A stretch of DNA of 64,000 bases. Origin: Streptomyces apocyni (GTDB lineage: Bacteria; Actinomycetota; Actinomycetes; Streptomycetales; Streptomycetaceae). The notes under the pieces were generated by a model. That model saw only the letters and a program-made list of their open reading frames with translations. It did not search any database and was not told the DNA's origin. Made by a program: the position numbers and the translations under genes. Positions 8,082 through 17,518 of the stretch are shown piece by piece. The stretch is taken from the NCBI RefSeq assembly GCF_009739465.1, contig NZ_WHOM01000072.1, positions 1,641-65,640 of the forward strand, read 5' to 3'. How positions within the stretch are numbered: the first letter of the stretch is position 1; each line of letters starts with the position of its first letter.

Positions 8082-10294
8082 TTGTCGGCGTCGTCCTTCT
8101 TCTCGTCGCCCTCTTCACCCTCGATGACGGGGATCAGCGAGAGCTTGCCGCGGGAGTCGATCTCGGCGATCTCGACCTGCACCTTGGCACCGACGGCGAG
8201 CACGTCCTCGACGTTCTCCACGCGCTTGCCACCGGCCAGCTTGCGGATCTGCGAGATGTGCAGCAGGCCGTCCTTGCCCGGCATGAGGGACACGAACGCA
8301 CCGAAGGTGGTCGTCTTGACGACCGTGCCCAGGTAGCGCTCGCCGACCTCCGGCATGGTCGGGTTGGCGATGCCGTTGATCGTGGCGCGGGCGGCCTCGG
8401 CCTGCGAGCCCTGGGCGGCACCGATGTAGATGGTGCCGTCGTCCTCGATCGTGATGTCGGCGCCGGTGTCCTCCTGGATCTGGTTGATCATCTTGCCCTT
8501 GGGGCCGATGACCTCACCGATCTTGTCCACCGGGATCTTGACGGTGATGATCCGCGGGGCGTTCGGGGACATCTCGTCCGGGACGTCGATGGCCTCGTTC
8601 ATCACGTCGAGGATGTGCAGACGCGCGTCACGGGCCTGCTTCAGCGCGGCGGCCAGGACCGAGGCGGGGATGCCGTCGAGCTTGGTGTCGAGCTGGAGCG
8701 CGGTCACGAACTGCTTCGTACCGGCGACCTTGAAGTCCATGTCACCGAAGGCGTCCTCCGCACCGAGGATGTCGGTGAGGGCGACGTAGTGCGTCTCGCC
8801 GTCGATCTCCTGGGAGATCAGGCCCATGGCGATACCGGCGACGGCGGCCTTCAGCGGCACACCGGCGTTCAGCAGCGACATCGTGGAGGCGCAGACCGAG
8901 CCCATGGACGTCGAGCCGTTGGAGCCCAGCGCCTCGGAGACCTGGCGGATGGCGTACGGGAACTCCTCGCGCGTCGGCAGCACCGGCACGATGGCGCGCT
9001 CGGCGAGCGCGCCGTGGCCGATCTCGCGGCGCTTGGGCGAGCCCACGCGGCCGGTCTCACCGACGGAGTACGGCGGGAAGTTGTAGTTGTGCATGTAGCG
9101 CTTGCGGGTCACCGGGGAGAGGGTGTCCAGCATCTGCTCCATGCGGAGCATGTTCAGGGTGGTGACGCCCAGGATCTGGGTCTCGCCACGCTCGAACAGC
9201 GCGGAGCCGTGCACCCGCGGGATGGCCTCGACCTCGGCGGCGAGCGTACGGATGTCCGTGACGCCACGGCCGTCGATGCGGACCTTGTCCTTGATGATGC
9301 GCTCGCGGACCAGCTTCTTGGTCAGCGCGCGGTAGGCACCGGAGATCTCCTTCTCGCGGCCCTCGAACTGCGGGAGCAGCTTGTCGGAGGCGATCTCCTT
9401 GACGCGGTCCAGCTCGGCCTCGCGCTCCTGCTTGCCGGCGATGGTGAGCGCCTGCGCGAGCTCGGAGGACACGGCCGTGGTGAGCGCCTCCAGGACGTCG
9501 TCCTGGTAGTCCAGGAAGACCGGGAACTCGCCGACCGGCTTGGCGGCCTTGGCGGCCAGTTCGGACTGGGCCTTGCAGAGCGCCTTGATGAAGGGCTTCG
9601 CGGCCTCGAGGCCGGCGGCCACGACCTCCTCGGTGGGGGCGGTGGCGCCGTCCGCGACGAGCTGGATGGTCTTCTCGGTGGCCTCGGCCTCGACCATCAT
9701 GATCGCGACGTCGCCGTCCTCCAGGACGCGGCCCGCGACGACCATGTCGAAGACGGCGTCCTCGAGCTCGGTGTGCGTCGGGAAGGCGACCCACTGGCCC
9801 TTGATCAGGGCGACACGGGTGCCGCCGATCGGCCCGGAGAAGGGCAGGCCGGCCAGCTGCGTGGAGCAGGAGGCGGCGTTGATCGCGACCACGTCGTACA
9901 GGTGGTCGGGGTTGAGCGCCATGATCGTCTCGACGATCTGGATCTCGTTACGCAGGCCCTTCTTGAAGGAAGGGCGCAGCGGGCGGTCGATCAGGCGGCA
10001 GGTGAGGACCGCGTCCTCGGAGGGGCGGCCTTCCCGGCGGAAAAAGGAGCCGGGGATCTTGCCGGCCGCGTACATCCGCTCCTCGACGTCCACCGTGAGG
10101 GGGAAGAAGTCGAGCTGGTCCTTGGGCCTCTTGGAGGCGCTGGTGGCCGACAGCACCATGGTGTCGTCGTCCAGGTACGCCACGGCGGAGCCGGCGGCCT
10201 GCTTGGCCAGGCGGCCCGTCTCGAAGCGGATGGTGCGGGTGCCGAAAGTGCCGTTGTCAATGACGGCCTCGGCGTAGTGGGTCTCGTTCTCCAC
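8078..10294 (-). CDS. pnp: polynucleotide phosphorylase
   Basis: 738 aa from GTG at 10294 with GGAGAA 8 nt upstream, starting VENETHYAEAVIDN as in other Streptomyces PNPases; the longer frame upstream has no homology. It is a phosphorolytic 3'-5' exoribonuclease and polymerase of RNA tails. Two RNase PH domains are visible (first with FETGRLAKQA, second with ERGETQILGV and the catalytic GHGALAERA to EALGSNGSTSMGSV region), then KH (IGEVIGPKGKMINQ) and S1 (GTVVKTTTFGAFVSL, HISQI). Known as guanosine pentaphosphate synthetase I in older Streptomyces work. It follows rpsO as in many bacteria and overlaps the M16 gene by 4 nt. Confidence 0.97.
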   Translation of the reverse strand: MENETHYAEAVIDNGTFGTRTIRFETGRLAKQAAGSAVAYLDDDTMVLSATSASKRPKDQLDFFPLTVDVEERMYAAGKIPGSFFRREGRPSEDAVLTCRLIDRPLRPSFKKGLRNEIQIVETIMALNPDHLYDVVAINAASCSTQLAGLPFSGPIGGTRVALIKGQWVAFPTHTELEDAVFDMVVAGRVLEDGDVAIMMVEAEATEKTIQLVADGATAPTEEVVAAGLEAAKPFIKALCKAQSELAAKAAKPVGEFPVFLDYQDDVLEALTTAVSSELAQALTIAGKQEREAELDRVKEIASDKLLPQFEGREKEISGAYRALTKKLVRERIIKDKVRIDGRGVTDIRTLAAEVEAIPRVHGSALFERGETQILGVTTLNMLRMEQMLDTLSPVTRKRYMHNYNFPPYSVGETGRVGSPKRREIGHGALAERAIVPVLPTREEFPYAIRQVSEALGSNGSTSMGSVCASTMSLLNAGVPLKAAVAGIAMGLISQEIDGETHYVALTDILGAEDAFGDMDFKVAGTKQFVTALQLDTKLDGIPASVLAAALKQARDARLHILDVMNEAIDVPDEMSPNAPRIITVKIPVDKIGEVIGPKGKMINQIQEDTGADITIEDDGTIYIGAAQGSQAEAARATINGIANPTMPEVGERYLGTVVKTTTFGAFVSLMPGKDGLLHISQIRKLAGGKRVENVEDVLAVGAKVQVEIAEIDSRGKLSLIPVIEGEEGDEKKDDADK

Positions 10295-10591
10295 TAGCGA
10301 ATTCTCCGTGTCTTCTCGTCTTTCGTCCCCGGGCCCGTATGGCGGGGGGACGGGCGGAGAGGCGCGCCTTGTGGTCGGGCCGGTCTTCGATCGAAGCACC
10401 CGGGGTGTTGTGTCCCGGGGGCCACTACCGAGGACCGGCGGCGGCGAGGGGCGCTTCTCCTCGTACGGTGTTGCGTTGTTTCGGTGTTGCGTTGTGCGGT
10501 GTTGCCGTGTCGAGTCGTACGTGGCGTACGTCTCACGCGGCGTGGTGCGACCAGCCTACAAAGCACTGCCGCGACCGCGCACGTACAGCAA
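10295..10591 (-). promoter_or_regulatory. pnp upstream region (rpsO-pnp spacer)
   Basis: About 300 bp with no gene. It holds the pnp ribosome binding site (10302-10308 region), a 12-bp perfect palindrome CTTCGATCGAAG at 10385-10396, and repeated GTGTTGCG units near 10467-10510. A pnp promoter is expected here from work on other Streptomyces, but I cannot point to clear -35/-10 boxes. Confidence 0.4.
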
Positions 10592-10625
10592 AGGGAGCGG
10601 CCCCCTTACGTGGGAACCGCTCCCT
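10592..10625 (-). terminator. rpsO terminator / rpsO-pnp intergenic hairpin
   Basis: Inverted repeat AGGGAGCGG (10592-10600) with CCGCTCCCT (10617-10625); the loop can pair further (CCC/GGG). It lies 11 nt after the rpsO stop. In Streptomyces the rpsO-pnp spacer hairpin is known to allow readthrough and to be cut by RNase III, so this is likely the same element. Confidence 0.8.
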
Positions 10626-10635
10626 CCACCATGTC

Positions 10636-10923
10636 CTACTTGGCGCCCGCCGCACCGCGGCGGATGCCAAGGCGCTCGACCAGCGCGCGGAAGCGCTGGA
10701 TGTCCTTCTTGGCCAGGTACTGCAGAAGGCGGCGACGCTGGCCGACCAGAATCAGCAGACCACGGCGGGAGTGGTGGTCGTGCTTGTGGGTCTTGAGGTG
10801 CTCGGTCAGGTCGGAGATACGACGCGAGAGCATCGCGACCTGGACCTCGGGGGAGCCGGTGTCACCCTCCTTGGTGGCGAACTCGGCCATGATCTGCTTC
10901 TTCGTGGCGGTGTCGAGCGACAC
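10636..10923 (-). CDS. rpsO: 30S ribosomal protein S15
   Basis: 95 aa; primary 16S rRNA binding protein of the small subunit platform. GTG start with GAGGAG 6 nt upstream. The sequence carries the S15 signature: GDTGSPEVQVAMLSRRI, then LTEHLKTHKHDHHSRRGLL and the YLAKKDIQRFRALVERLGIRR end. A 7-bp hairpin in the 5' region (11032-11047) may belong to the leader; S15 autoregulates translation in some bacteria, but I cannot show that here. It heads the leftward rpsO-pnp group and lies 220 bp from eccD. Confidence 0.97.
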   Translation of the reverse strand: MSLDTATKKQIMAEFATKEGDTGSPEVQVAMLSRRISDLTEHLKTHKHDHHSRRGLLILVGQRRRLLQYLAKKDIQRFRALVERLGIRRGAAGAK

Positions 10924-11144
10924 GCGTACTCCTCATATGTCTCGTGATGCCGCCGAGTGCTCCTGGTCTACTTCTCAGAGAGCTTCCGTGACTCGGAGGC
11001 GAAGGACCGTCGGGCGCTGCTCCAGATGGGTGACGACCAGGGTCGTCGCTCACGATTGGGGCGCGTACACAGACGGGTGTTACACAGAGTACCAGCCTGC
11101 CTCAGGACGACTGACCTCAGGACCACTGCGTCAGGACGACTACC

Positions 11145-12659
11145 TCAGGACGTCAGCGCGCGGATCGAGTGGTAGACGTCGAACACCGCCAGGCACAGGG
11201 GGAGCAGCGTCAGCAGGACGCAGGTCTCGCCTACCTCGAGGAGACGGCCCCAGAACGGGGTGACGCCCTTGCGCGGCACGATGAGGCCGATCGCGGTGAG
11301 GGCCGCGGCCAGGGCGGCGATCGCGGCGGTCAGCCAGATCATGCGGATGTCCAGGCCCGCGCCATCCCCCCTGGCGGCCTCGGCCCACAGCTCCACGGGC
11401 GGGTTCAGGGCCAGGCCGAGGCCGAGGAGCAGCAGGGCACCGAGGCCCGCCGCGAGGGCGACGCCGACCTGCGCGGTGTAGCGGAAGAGGTGGGCGCGCG
11501 TCAGCATGGCGACACCGGTGGCGAGGGCGAGGAGCTGTCCCCATACGTTGTCGGAGAACCCCAGGACGGCGGCCGCGGCGACGGTCACCAGGGCGCAGCC
11601 GCCGACGAGGCCGACGAGCAGCTCATGGCCGCGGCGTGCCTGGGCGGCGATGCGCTCGGCGTCGACCGGGCGGGCCGGGGTCGCGTCGTCGTCCGCGTCG
11701 CCGTAGGCGCCGACCGCCGTACGGGGCGGTTCGAATCCGATGGGCAGCCGGGCGAAGCGTGCCGAGAGGCCGGGCAGGAAGGCCAGGACGCCCACGGCGA
11801 GCGGCACGCACGCGGCGGCGCTCTGGACGGGACCGATTCCGGTGAGGATCGCGACGAACGTGACGAGCAGGCCGATGGTCGACGCGAGGACGAAGGCGAC
11901 GAAGGGACCGTCGCCACTGGGCGTCACGATCACAAGGACTACGGAGGCCACCAGGACGGCGGCACAGGCGAGCAGGAACTGTAGTCGCCCGTTTCCCTGC
12001 CCGGCGGCGGGCGCGAGCAGCCCGGAACCGGCCACCGCGACGTTCGCGAGGGCGCCGAGGCCGAAGGCGACGGCCGATCCCCGGTCGTCGTACACGCGTG
12101 AACGCACCCCGGCGAGTGCCAGCAGGAGTACGCCGGTGACCGCGGCCAGGATGCCGGGCAGGCCGTGCGTGTCGTGTCCGGGGGCGGCGGTCCACAGGAC
12201 GAAGGCGAGCAGGATCAGGAGCGCCGAGCCGCCGGACAGGCCCGCGCCGCGCATCAGATCGTCACTCCACCGCGTGCGGTCGCGGGCGACGGCGGAGGCC
12301 ACCGCGTCGGAGACGTCGTCGAAGACCGCGGGAGGCAGCGACTCGGCGAAGGGCCGCAGCGAGAGCAGTTCACCGTCGAGGATGCGCTGGGCGGCGAGCG
12401 ACCGGCCGCCGTCGAGCACGGTGCCGTCACGCCGTACGAGGTGGTATCCGACAGGGGCACCCGGCGTCGGCGTCTGACCCGACAGGCGGAGGATCTCCGG
12501 ATACAGGTCGGCGACGGCGATGTCCTCGGGCAGGGCGACGTCGACGCGGCCGTCCGGTGCCACGACCGTGACCCGGCAGAAGCCGGTACTGCCGTTGGAC
12601 ACAGTCGCGGGAGCCGGTTGACCGGGTCCGGTGGCCGTGGCTGGGGCCGACATACTCAC
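11145..12659 (-). CDS. eccD: type VII secretion membrane protein EccD
   Basis: 504 aa, close to the usual EccD size. Residues about 27-105 form a ubiquitin-like YukD-type domain (FCRVTVVAPDGRVDVALPED), the rest is about 11 hydrophobic helices, with a loop rich in Asp near residue 335. EccD forms the central membrane channel part of the ESX complex with EccB, EccC and EccE. GTG at 12659 (not the ATG two codons on) is chosen because GAGGGGAAG lies 6-8 nt upstream. It is divergent from eccC with a 280-bp shared regulatory spacer that contains an 18-bp tandem repeat. Streptomyces carry a single ESX-4-like system, which fits. Confidence 0.93.
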   Translation of the reverse strand: MSMSAPATATGPGQPAPATVSNGSTGFCRVTVVAPDGRVDVALPEDIAVADLYPEILRLSGQTPTPGAPVGYHLVRRDGTVLDGGRSLAAQRILDGELLSLRPFAESLPPAVFDDVSDAVASAVARDRTRWSDDLMRGAGLSGGSALLILLAFVLWTAAPGHDTHGLPGILAAVTGVLLLALAGVRSRVYDDRGSAVAFGLGALANVAVAGSGLLAPAAGQGNGRLQFLLACAAVLVASVVLVIVTPSGDGPFVAFVLASTIGLLVTFVAILTGIGPVQSAAACVPLAVGVLAFLPGLSARFARLPIGFEPPRTAVGAYGDADDDATPARPVDAERIAAQARRGHELLVGLVGGCALVTVAAAAVLGFSDNVWGQLLALATGVAMLTRAHLFRYTAQVGVALAAGLGALLLLGLGLALNPPVELWAEAARGDGAGLDIRMIWLTAAIAALAAALTAIGLIVPRKGVTPFWGRLLEVGETCVLLTLLPLCLAVFDVYHSIRALTS

Positions 12660-12684
12660 CTGCTGCTTCCCCTCGCGGTGATCG

Positions 12685-12738
12685 TGATCGTGATCGTGGT
12701 GGCGATCGTGATCGTGGTGGCGATCGTGATCGTGGTGG
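12685..12738. repeat. three 18-bp tandem repeats between eccD and eccC
   Basis: Units at 12685-12702, 12703-12720 and 12721-12738 read YGATCGTGATCGTGGTGG; the last two are identical. A further partial GTGATC series precedes them. They start 25 bp upstream of the eccD start codon, so they sit in its leader or promoter, and about 200 bp upstream of eccC. No gene lies in the 12660-12940 spacer. Confidence 0.85.
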
Positions 12739-12940
12739 TGATCCTGGCTGGCCAGTCCGGCGCCGCGCTCCGAAGGACACGTCCTATTGCGCTAGTTCAC
12801 GGCTGCGCGAACACGTTGCGTCACCCTACCGCCCGCTCTTGACACCTCACGCACGTAGGATCACCTCCCGCGGATGGAGCCCGTCGCCACGGGGGCGCGC
12901 GGAGCGGAACATTGCCGTCCGGCGAGGGAATTGGTGAGCT

Positions 12941-15900
12941 GTGAGTCAGATCGTCGTCAAGCGCCCACCACGGGCTCTGCCCTCCGCGGTGCCCGACGAG
13001 CAGGTGCAGTTGCAACCGCCGCCGGAACTGCCCCGCGGGCAGCAGGAGGGCGCGCTGATGCAGCTCCTGCCGATGCTCGGCATGGGCGGTTCGGTCGTCT
13101 TCTTCTTCATGACGCCGAACCCGATCATGCGGATCATGGGCATGGTGATGATCGCGTCGACGATCGCCATGGGCGTCGCCATGCTCGTCCGCTACCGGCG
13201 CGGCACCCAGGGCCAGCTCGCCGACCTGAGGCGGGACTACCTCAAGTATCTGGCGCAGACGCGGCGTACGGTGCTGAAGACAGCGCATCGCCAGCGTGAC
13301 GCACAGCTCTATCTGCACCCGTCCCCCGAGCAGTTGTGGGCGCTCGTAGCCGAGGGGAGCCGGGTCTGGGAACGCCGCGTCGGGGACGCCGACTTCGGTC
13401 AGGTACGCATCGGTCTGGGCAGCCAGCAGCTGGCGACGCCGCTCGTCGCTCCCGACACCGCCCCGGTCGACGACCTCGAACCGCTCACCGCGGGCGCGAT
13501 GCAGCAGTTCCTCCACGCGCACAGCACCCTCGACGGCCTGCCAATGGCCGTGTCCCTGCGCGCCTTCTACCACATGACGGTCAGCGGGGACCCGGACTCC
13601 GTGCACTCGACCGCACGAGCCCTGGTGGGTTCGCTCGCGGCGCTCCACTCCCCCGAGGACCTGGTCATCGTGGTGGCGGCCGACTCCGCCGCCGCGGTGC
13701 GATGGGAATGGGCGAAGTGGCTGCCGCACACACAGGCCACGGGCCTGAGTGACGGCGCGGGCACCCGGCGTCTGATCACCACGGACGCACACGACCTGCA
13801 GGACATGCTCGCCACCCGTCTGGAGGGGCGGCCGCGCTTCCAGGGCGGCAACCATCCCCTCCTGGACCAGCCGCACATCGTCGTCGTACTCGACGGCCAG
13901 TCCGTGCCCGAGCCGTCGGCGCTGGCCACGCCCGAGGGCCTTCAGGGCGTGACGGTCATCGAGGTCGTGCCCGGAGAGCTGACGGGGGCCCGCGGCGGCC
14001 TGTCCGTCACCGTACGGCCGGACTCCCTGCAGGTGGAGTCCAGCCACGGCCTGGTGTACGAGGGGACCCCCGACCGGCTGAGCCCCGAGGCGGCGGAGGC
14101 ACTGGCCCGCCAACTCGCCCCGCTGCGGGTGGGGTCGGGCGGGGACGATGACGAACCCCTGCTCGCCAACCTGGAGTTCACCGATCTGCTGAACCTCGGC
14201 GACGCCGCGTCGGTCGACGTCAGCCGCACCTGGCGGCCGCGTTCGCAGTCCGAGCGGCTGCGTGTGCCGATCGGTGTCGGCGAAGACGGCAGCCCCGTGA
14301 TGCTGGACCTGAAGGAAGCGGCGCAGGAGGGCATGGGCCCGCACGGTCTGTGTGTCGGCGCCACGGGTTCCGGCAAGTCCGAGCTGCTGCGCACGCTGGT
14401 ACTCGGTCTGGCCGTCACCCACTCCTCCGAGACGCTGAACTTCGTCCTCGCGGACTTCAAGGGTGGTGCCACCTTCGCGGGCATGTCCCAGATGCCGCAC
14501 GTCGCAGCCGTGATCACCAACCTCGCCGACGACCTCACCCTCGTCGACCGCATGGGCGACTCCATCCGGGGCGAGCTCAACCGCCGCCAGGAGATGCTGC
14601 GCGACGCCGGCAACTACGCGAACATCCACGACTATGAGAGGGCCCGTGCGGCGGGCGCGCCGCTGCAGCCGATCCCGTCACTCGTGCTCGTGATCGACGA
14701 GTTCAGTGAACTCCTCACCGCCATGCCGGATTTCATCGAGATGTTCGTGCAGATCGGCCGCATCGGACGTTCTCTGGGGGTGCATCTCCTGCTGGCCTCG
14801 CAGCGCCTGGAGGAGGGCCGGCTGCGCGGTCTGGAGACGTATCTGTCCTATCGGGTCGGTCTGCGGACGTTCTCCGCGGCCGAGTCCCGTGCGGCCCTCG
14901 GTGTTCCCGACGCCTACCAGCTTCCGAACGTGCCCGGCTCGGGCTATCTCAAGTACGGCACGGACGAAATGGTGCGCTTCAAGGCCGCCTACGTCTCCGG
15001 GGTCTACCGCTCCAGCCAGCATGCCGCGGGCGTGGGCGGGCCGCTGCCGGTGGACCGCAGGCCGGTCCCGTTCACCGCGGCACCCGTCCCGGTCCGGTAC
15101 GTACGCCCGGACGCGCGGGCCGCCGTCCCGGAGCCCCGCACGACAGAGGACGACGCCCTGGCGGACACGGTCCTCGATGTGATCGTACGACGGCTGGAGG
15201 GGCGCGGCGCCGAGGCGCACCAGGTGTGGCTGCCGCCGCTCGACAACCCGCCGTCGCTGGACGAACTGCTGCCCGGTCTCGCCGGAGTCGAGGGTCGCGG
15301 TCTGACCCAGCCCGGTTTCGAGGGCGCCGGCCGGCTGGTCGTCCCGGTCGGCGTCGTGGACAAGCCGTACGAGCAGCGTCGCGACACGCTCTACCGGGAC
15401 TTCTCCGGGGCCGCGGGGCATATGCAGATCGTCGGCGGCCCGCAGTCCGGCAAGTCGACCCTGCTCAGGACGATCGTCTCAGCGTTCGCGCTGACCCACA
15501 CACCACAGGAAGTGCAGTTCTACGGGCTCGACTTCGGTGGCGGCGGTCTGTCATCTGTCTCCGGCCTGCCGCATGTCGGTGGTGTCGCGTCCCGCCTCGA
15601 CCCCGAGCGGGTGCGACGGACCGTGGCCGAGGTCTACGGCATCCTGTCCCGCCGTGAGGAGTACTTCCGCACCGCCGGTATCGACTCCATCGCCACCTAC
15701 CGCAGGATGCGGCAGCGCGGCGACATCTCGGTCACGGACCAGCCGTGGGGCGACGTCTTCCTGGTGATCGACGGCTGGGGAAGCTTCCAGGGCGACTACG
15801 AGGCTCTCGGGCCCGCCGTGCTGGACATGGCGGCACGCGGACTCGGCTACGGAATCCATCTGATCCTCACGGCGTCGCGCTCCATGGAGGTCCGGTCCAA

Positions 15901-16909
15901 CATCAAGGACCACCTGATGAACAGGCTGGAACTGAGGCTGGGCGACACGATGGACTCGGAGGTGGACCGCAAGGTCGCCGTCAACGTCCCGAGCGGTGTG
16001 CCCGGTCGCGGCCTGGTGCCGGAGAAGCTGCACTTCATGGGTGCCGTGCCCCGTATCGACGGCGTCAACTCCGACGACGACCTGTCGGAGGCCACGGCCG
16101 CGATGGCGAAGGAGATCTCCCGCCACTGGACCGCGCCCCCCGCTCCGGCCGTACGGCTCCTCCCGCGCGAGCTGCCGGTCCACAGCCTGCCCGCCGGCCA
16201 CGCGGCCCCTCAGCGCGGCGTGGCGATCGCCATCGACGAGAACGCCCTGGAACCGGTCTTCGTCAACTTCGACCGCGATCCGTTCTTCCTGGTCTTCGGT
16301 GAGAGCGAGTCGGGCAAGTCGAACCTGCTACGGCTGCTGATCAAGCAGCTGACGGAGCGGTACGACGGGAACGCCGCCAAGTTCTTCGTGATCGACAACC
16401 GGCGTGCACTCCTTGACGTGACACCGGCGAGCCACCTGACCGAGTACGTCCCGATGTCCAACAACATGGACCACCATGTGGACGCACTCGCGGACCTGAT
16501 GCAGCGCCGCACACCGAACGCGGAGGTGACGGCCCAGCAGCTACGTGACCGGAGCTGGTGGCAGGGCCCGCAGGTGTACGTGGTGATCGACGACTACGAC
16601 CTGGTGTCGACGTCGGGCGGCAACCCGCTGGCCCCGCTGACCGAACACCTGCCGTTCGCCCGTGACGTTGGCGTCCGCTTCATCATCGCCCGCCACGGCG
16701 CGGGAGCGAGCCGCGCCGCGTACGAGCCCTTCATGCAGCGAATGATGGAGCTCGGCGCGCAGGGCGTCCTGCTCTCCGGCGACCCTCAGGAGGGCGACGT
16801 ACTCGGCGGCGTCCGGATGCGCCCGATGCCGGCGGGCCGGGGCGTCTTCGTGTCGCGGCAGCGGGGCAATCCGCTGGTGCAGACGGGCTGGCTGGGGGAC
16901 GCGGAGTGA
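12941..16909 (+). CDS. eccC: type VII secretion FtsK/SpoIIIE-type ATPase EccC
   Basis: 1322 aa, a single fused EccCa/EccCb polypeptide. Two membrane helices lie at about 42-58 and 62-84; then three FtsK-like ATPase domains with P-loops GATGSGKS (473-480), GGPQSGKS (832-839) and GESESGKS (1120-1127). Walker B strands are LVLVIDEFSEL in domain 1, FLVIDGWG in domain 2 and VYVVIDDYDLV in domain 3; only domain 1 has the canonical Asp-Glu pair, as expected for EccC where domain 1 is the regulated motor and the others bind substrate signals. GTG start with GGCGAGGGAA upstream. Divergent from eccD. Secreted EsxA/EsxB homologues are encoded about 7 kb away. Confidence 0.96.
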   Translation: MSQIVVKRPPRALPSAVPDEQVQLQPPPELPRGQQEGALMQLLPMLGMGGSVVFFFMTPNPIMRIMGMVMIASTIAMGVAMLVRYRRGTQGQLADLRRDYLKYLAQTRRTVLKTAHRQRDAQLYLHPSPEQLWALVAEGSRVWERRVGDADFGQVRIGLGSQQLATPLVAPDTAPVDDLEPLTAGAMQQFLHAHSTLDGLPMAVSLRAFYHMTVSGDPDSVHSTARALVGSLAALHSPEDLVIVVAADSAAAVRWEWAKWLPHTQATGLSDGAGTRRLITTDAHDLQDMLATRLEGRPRFQGGNHPLLDQPHIVVVLDGQSVPEPSALATPEGLQGVTVIEVVPGELTGARGGLSVTVRPDSLQVESSHGLVYEGTPDRLSPEAAEALARQLAPLRVGSGGDDDEPLLANLEFTDLLNLGDAASVDVSRTWRPRSQSERLRVPIGVGEDGSPVMLDLKEAAQEGMGPHGLCVGATGSGKSELLRTLVLGLAVTHSSETLNFVLADFKGGATFAGMSQMPHVAAVITNLADDLTLVDRMGDSIRGELNRRQEMLRDAGNYANIHDYERARAAGAPLQPIPSLVLVIDEFSELLTAMPDFIEMFVQIGRIGRSLGVHLLLASQRLEEGRLRGLETYLSYRVGLRTFSAAESRAALGVPDAYQLPNVPGSGYLKYGTDEMVRFKAAYVSGVYRSSQHAAGVGGPLPVDRRPVPFTAAPVPVRYVRPDARAAVPEPRTTEDDALADTVLDVIVRRLEGRGAEAHQVWLPPLDNPPSLDELLPGLAGVEGRGLTQPGFEGAGRLVVPVGVVDKPYEQRRDTLYRDFSGAAGHMQIVGGPQSGKSTLLRTIVSAFALTHTPQEVQFYGLDFGGGGLSSVSGLPHVGGVASRLDPERVRRTVAEVYGILSRREEYFRTAGIDSIATYRRMRQRGDISVTDQPWGDVFLVIDGWGSFQGDYEALGPAVLDMAARGLGYGIHLILTASRSMEVRSNIKDHLMNRLELRLGDTMDSEVDRKVAVNVPSGVPGRGLVPEKLHFMGAVPRIDGVNSDDDLSEATAAMAKEISRHWTAPPAPAVRLLPRELPVHSLPAGHAAPQRGVAIAIDENALEPVFVNFDRDPFFLVFGESESGKSNLLRLLIKQLTERYDGNAAKFFVIDNRRALLDVTPASHLTEYVPMSNNMDHHVDALADLMQRRTPNAEVTAQQLRDRSWWQGPQVYVVIDDYDLVSTSGGNPLAPLTEHLPFARDVGVRFIIARHGAGASRAAYEPFMQRMMELGAQGVLLSGDPQEGDVLGGVRMRPMPAGRGVFVSRQRGNPLVQTGWLGDAE

Positions 16910-16943
16910 GCCGGGGAGGCGGTGCGCTTCGCCTCGCGCATGT

Positions 16944-16961
16944 ATGAGTACGCGTACTCAT
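16944..16961. promoter_or_regulatory. 18-bp perfect palindrome, candidate operator
   Basis: ATGAGTACGCGTACTCAT is a perfect dyad, 113 bp upstream of the start of the 147-aa gene that opens the hydrolase operon and 34 bp after the eccC stop. Its symmetry and location suggest a binding site for a dimeric regulator. No assigned regulator. Confidence 0.55.
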
Positions 16962-17074
16962 CCGACGTGAGAAGTCGAGGCGGCATGCTTGGCTGCGAAA
17001 CGATCACTGGCCTGGGTCAGTTGTGTTCGTGGCGCGTGGACGTGGCCGGGGGCCTGACGAGGAGGAAACCGCGC

Positions 17075-17518
17075 ATGGCGTGGGACGAGTGGGAGCAGCT
17101 CAAGGCGCAAGCAGCTGAGCGTCAAGCGACCCAGATGCAACTGAACCAGAGACCAGCCGACCCTGGAGGCGGGGGTACGCCAGCCACTACCGACGGCGAG
17201 GGGCTGAAGCACTCGGCCAAGCCATGGAATCGCGCCGCCACGACGGCTCACGGCCTGACGATCAGCACCAACACCTCCAGGCGCGGCCTGACGAACGGAC
17301 ACGCGGGCGTGTCGGGCGGTCTTGAGGGGCTCGCCAGCCTCGGTGAGCTCAAGAGCGTTCTGACCTCGTGGGAGAACCGGCTGAAGGAAGTAGGCGACGA
17401 GTGCGACGCGCTGGAGCCGAAACTGCGGCAGGTTCCGAAGGATTTGAAGGGTGTGGACACCGCGACCGGTGCGAAGGCAGACGCCGTGCAGACCCCGAAG
17501 GCCGGTGAGGGCAAGTGA
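17075..17518 (+). CDS. small helical protein, putative partner of the DUF1023 hydrolase
   Basis: 147 aa, ATG start with a very strong GACGAGGAGGAAA site 6-7 nt upstream. It begins MAWDEWEQLKAQAAERQ, has a flexible Gly/Pro/Thr middle (residues 28-60), and a C-terminal helical region with SWENRLKEVGDECDALEPKL likely to form a coiled coil, then a polar tail. No signal peptide or membrane helix. The stop overlaps the next gene as GTGA, so the two are translationally coupled. The helical W-containing shape recalls WXG/Lap-type partners of type VII cargo, but no WXG motif is present; function is inference from position and coupling. Confidence 0.75.
   Translation: MAWDEWEQLKAQAAERQATQMQLNQRPADPGGGGTPATTDGEGLKHSAKPWNRAATTAHGLTISTNTSRRGLTNGHAGVSGGLEGLASLGELKSVLTSWENRLKEVGDECDALEPKLRQVPKDLKGVDTATGAKADAVQTPKAGEGK

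Noticed and set aside
8063..10297. 744-codon plus-strand frame opposite pnp
   Set aside because: Shadow of pnp; Asp/Val/Gly/Arg-rich composition typical of the antisense frame of a GC-rich gene, no ribosome site.
12840..12862. TTGACA and TAGGAT as an eccC promoter
   Set aside because: Spacing is 11 bp, far short of 16-19; TAGGAT alone may still be a -10 box.
12821..14629. 602-codon minus-strand frame opposite eccC
   Set aside because: Antisense of eccC; no start site and no recognisable domains.
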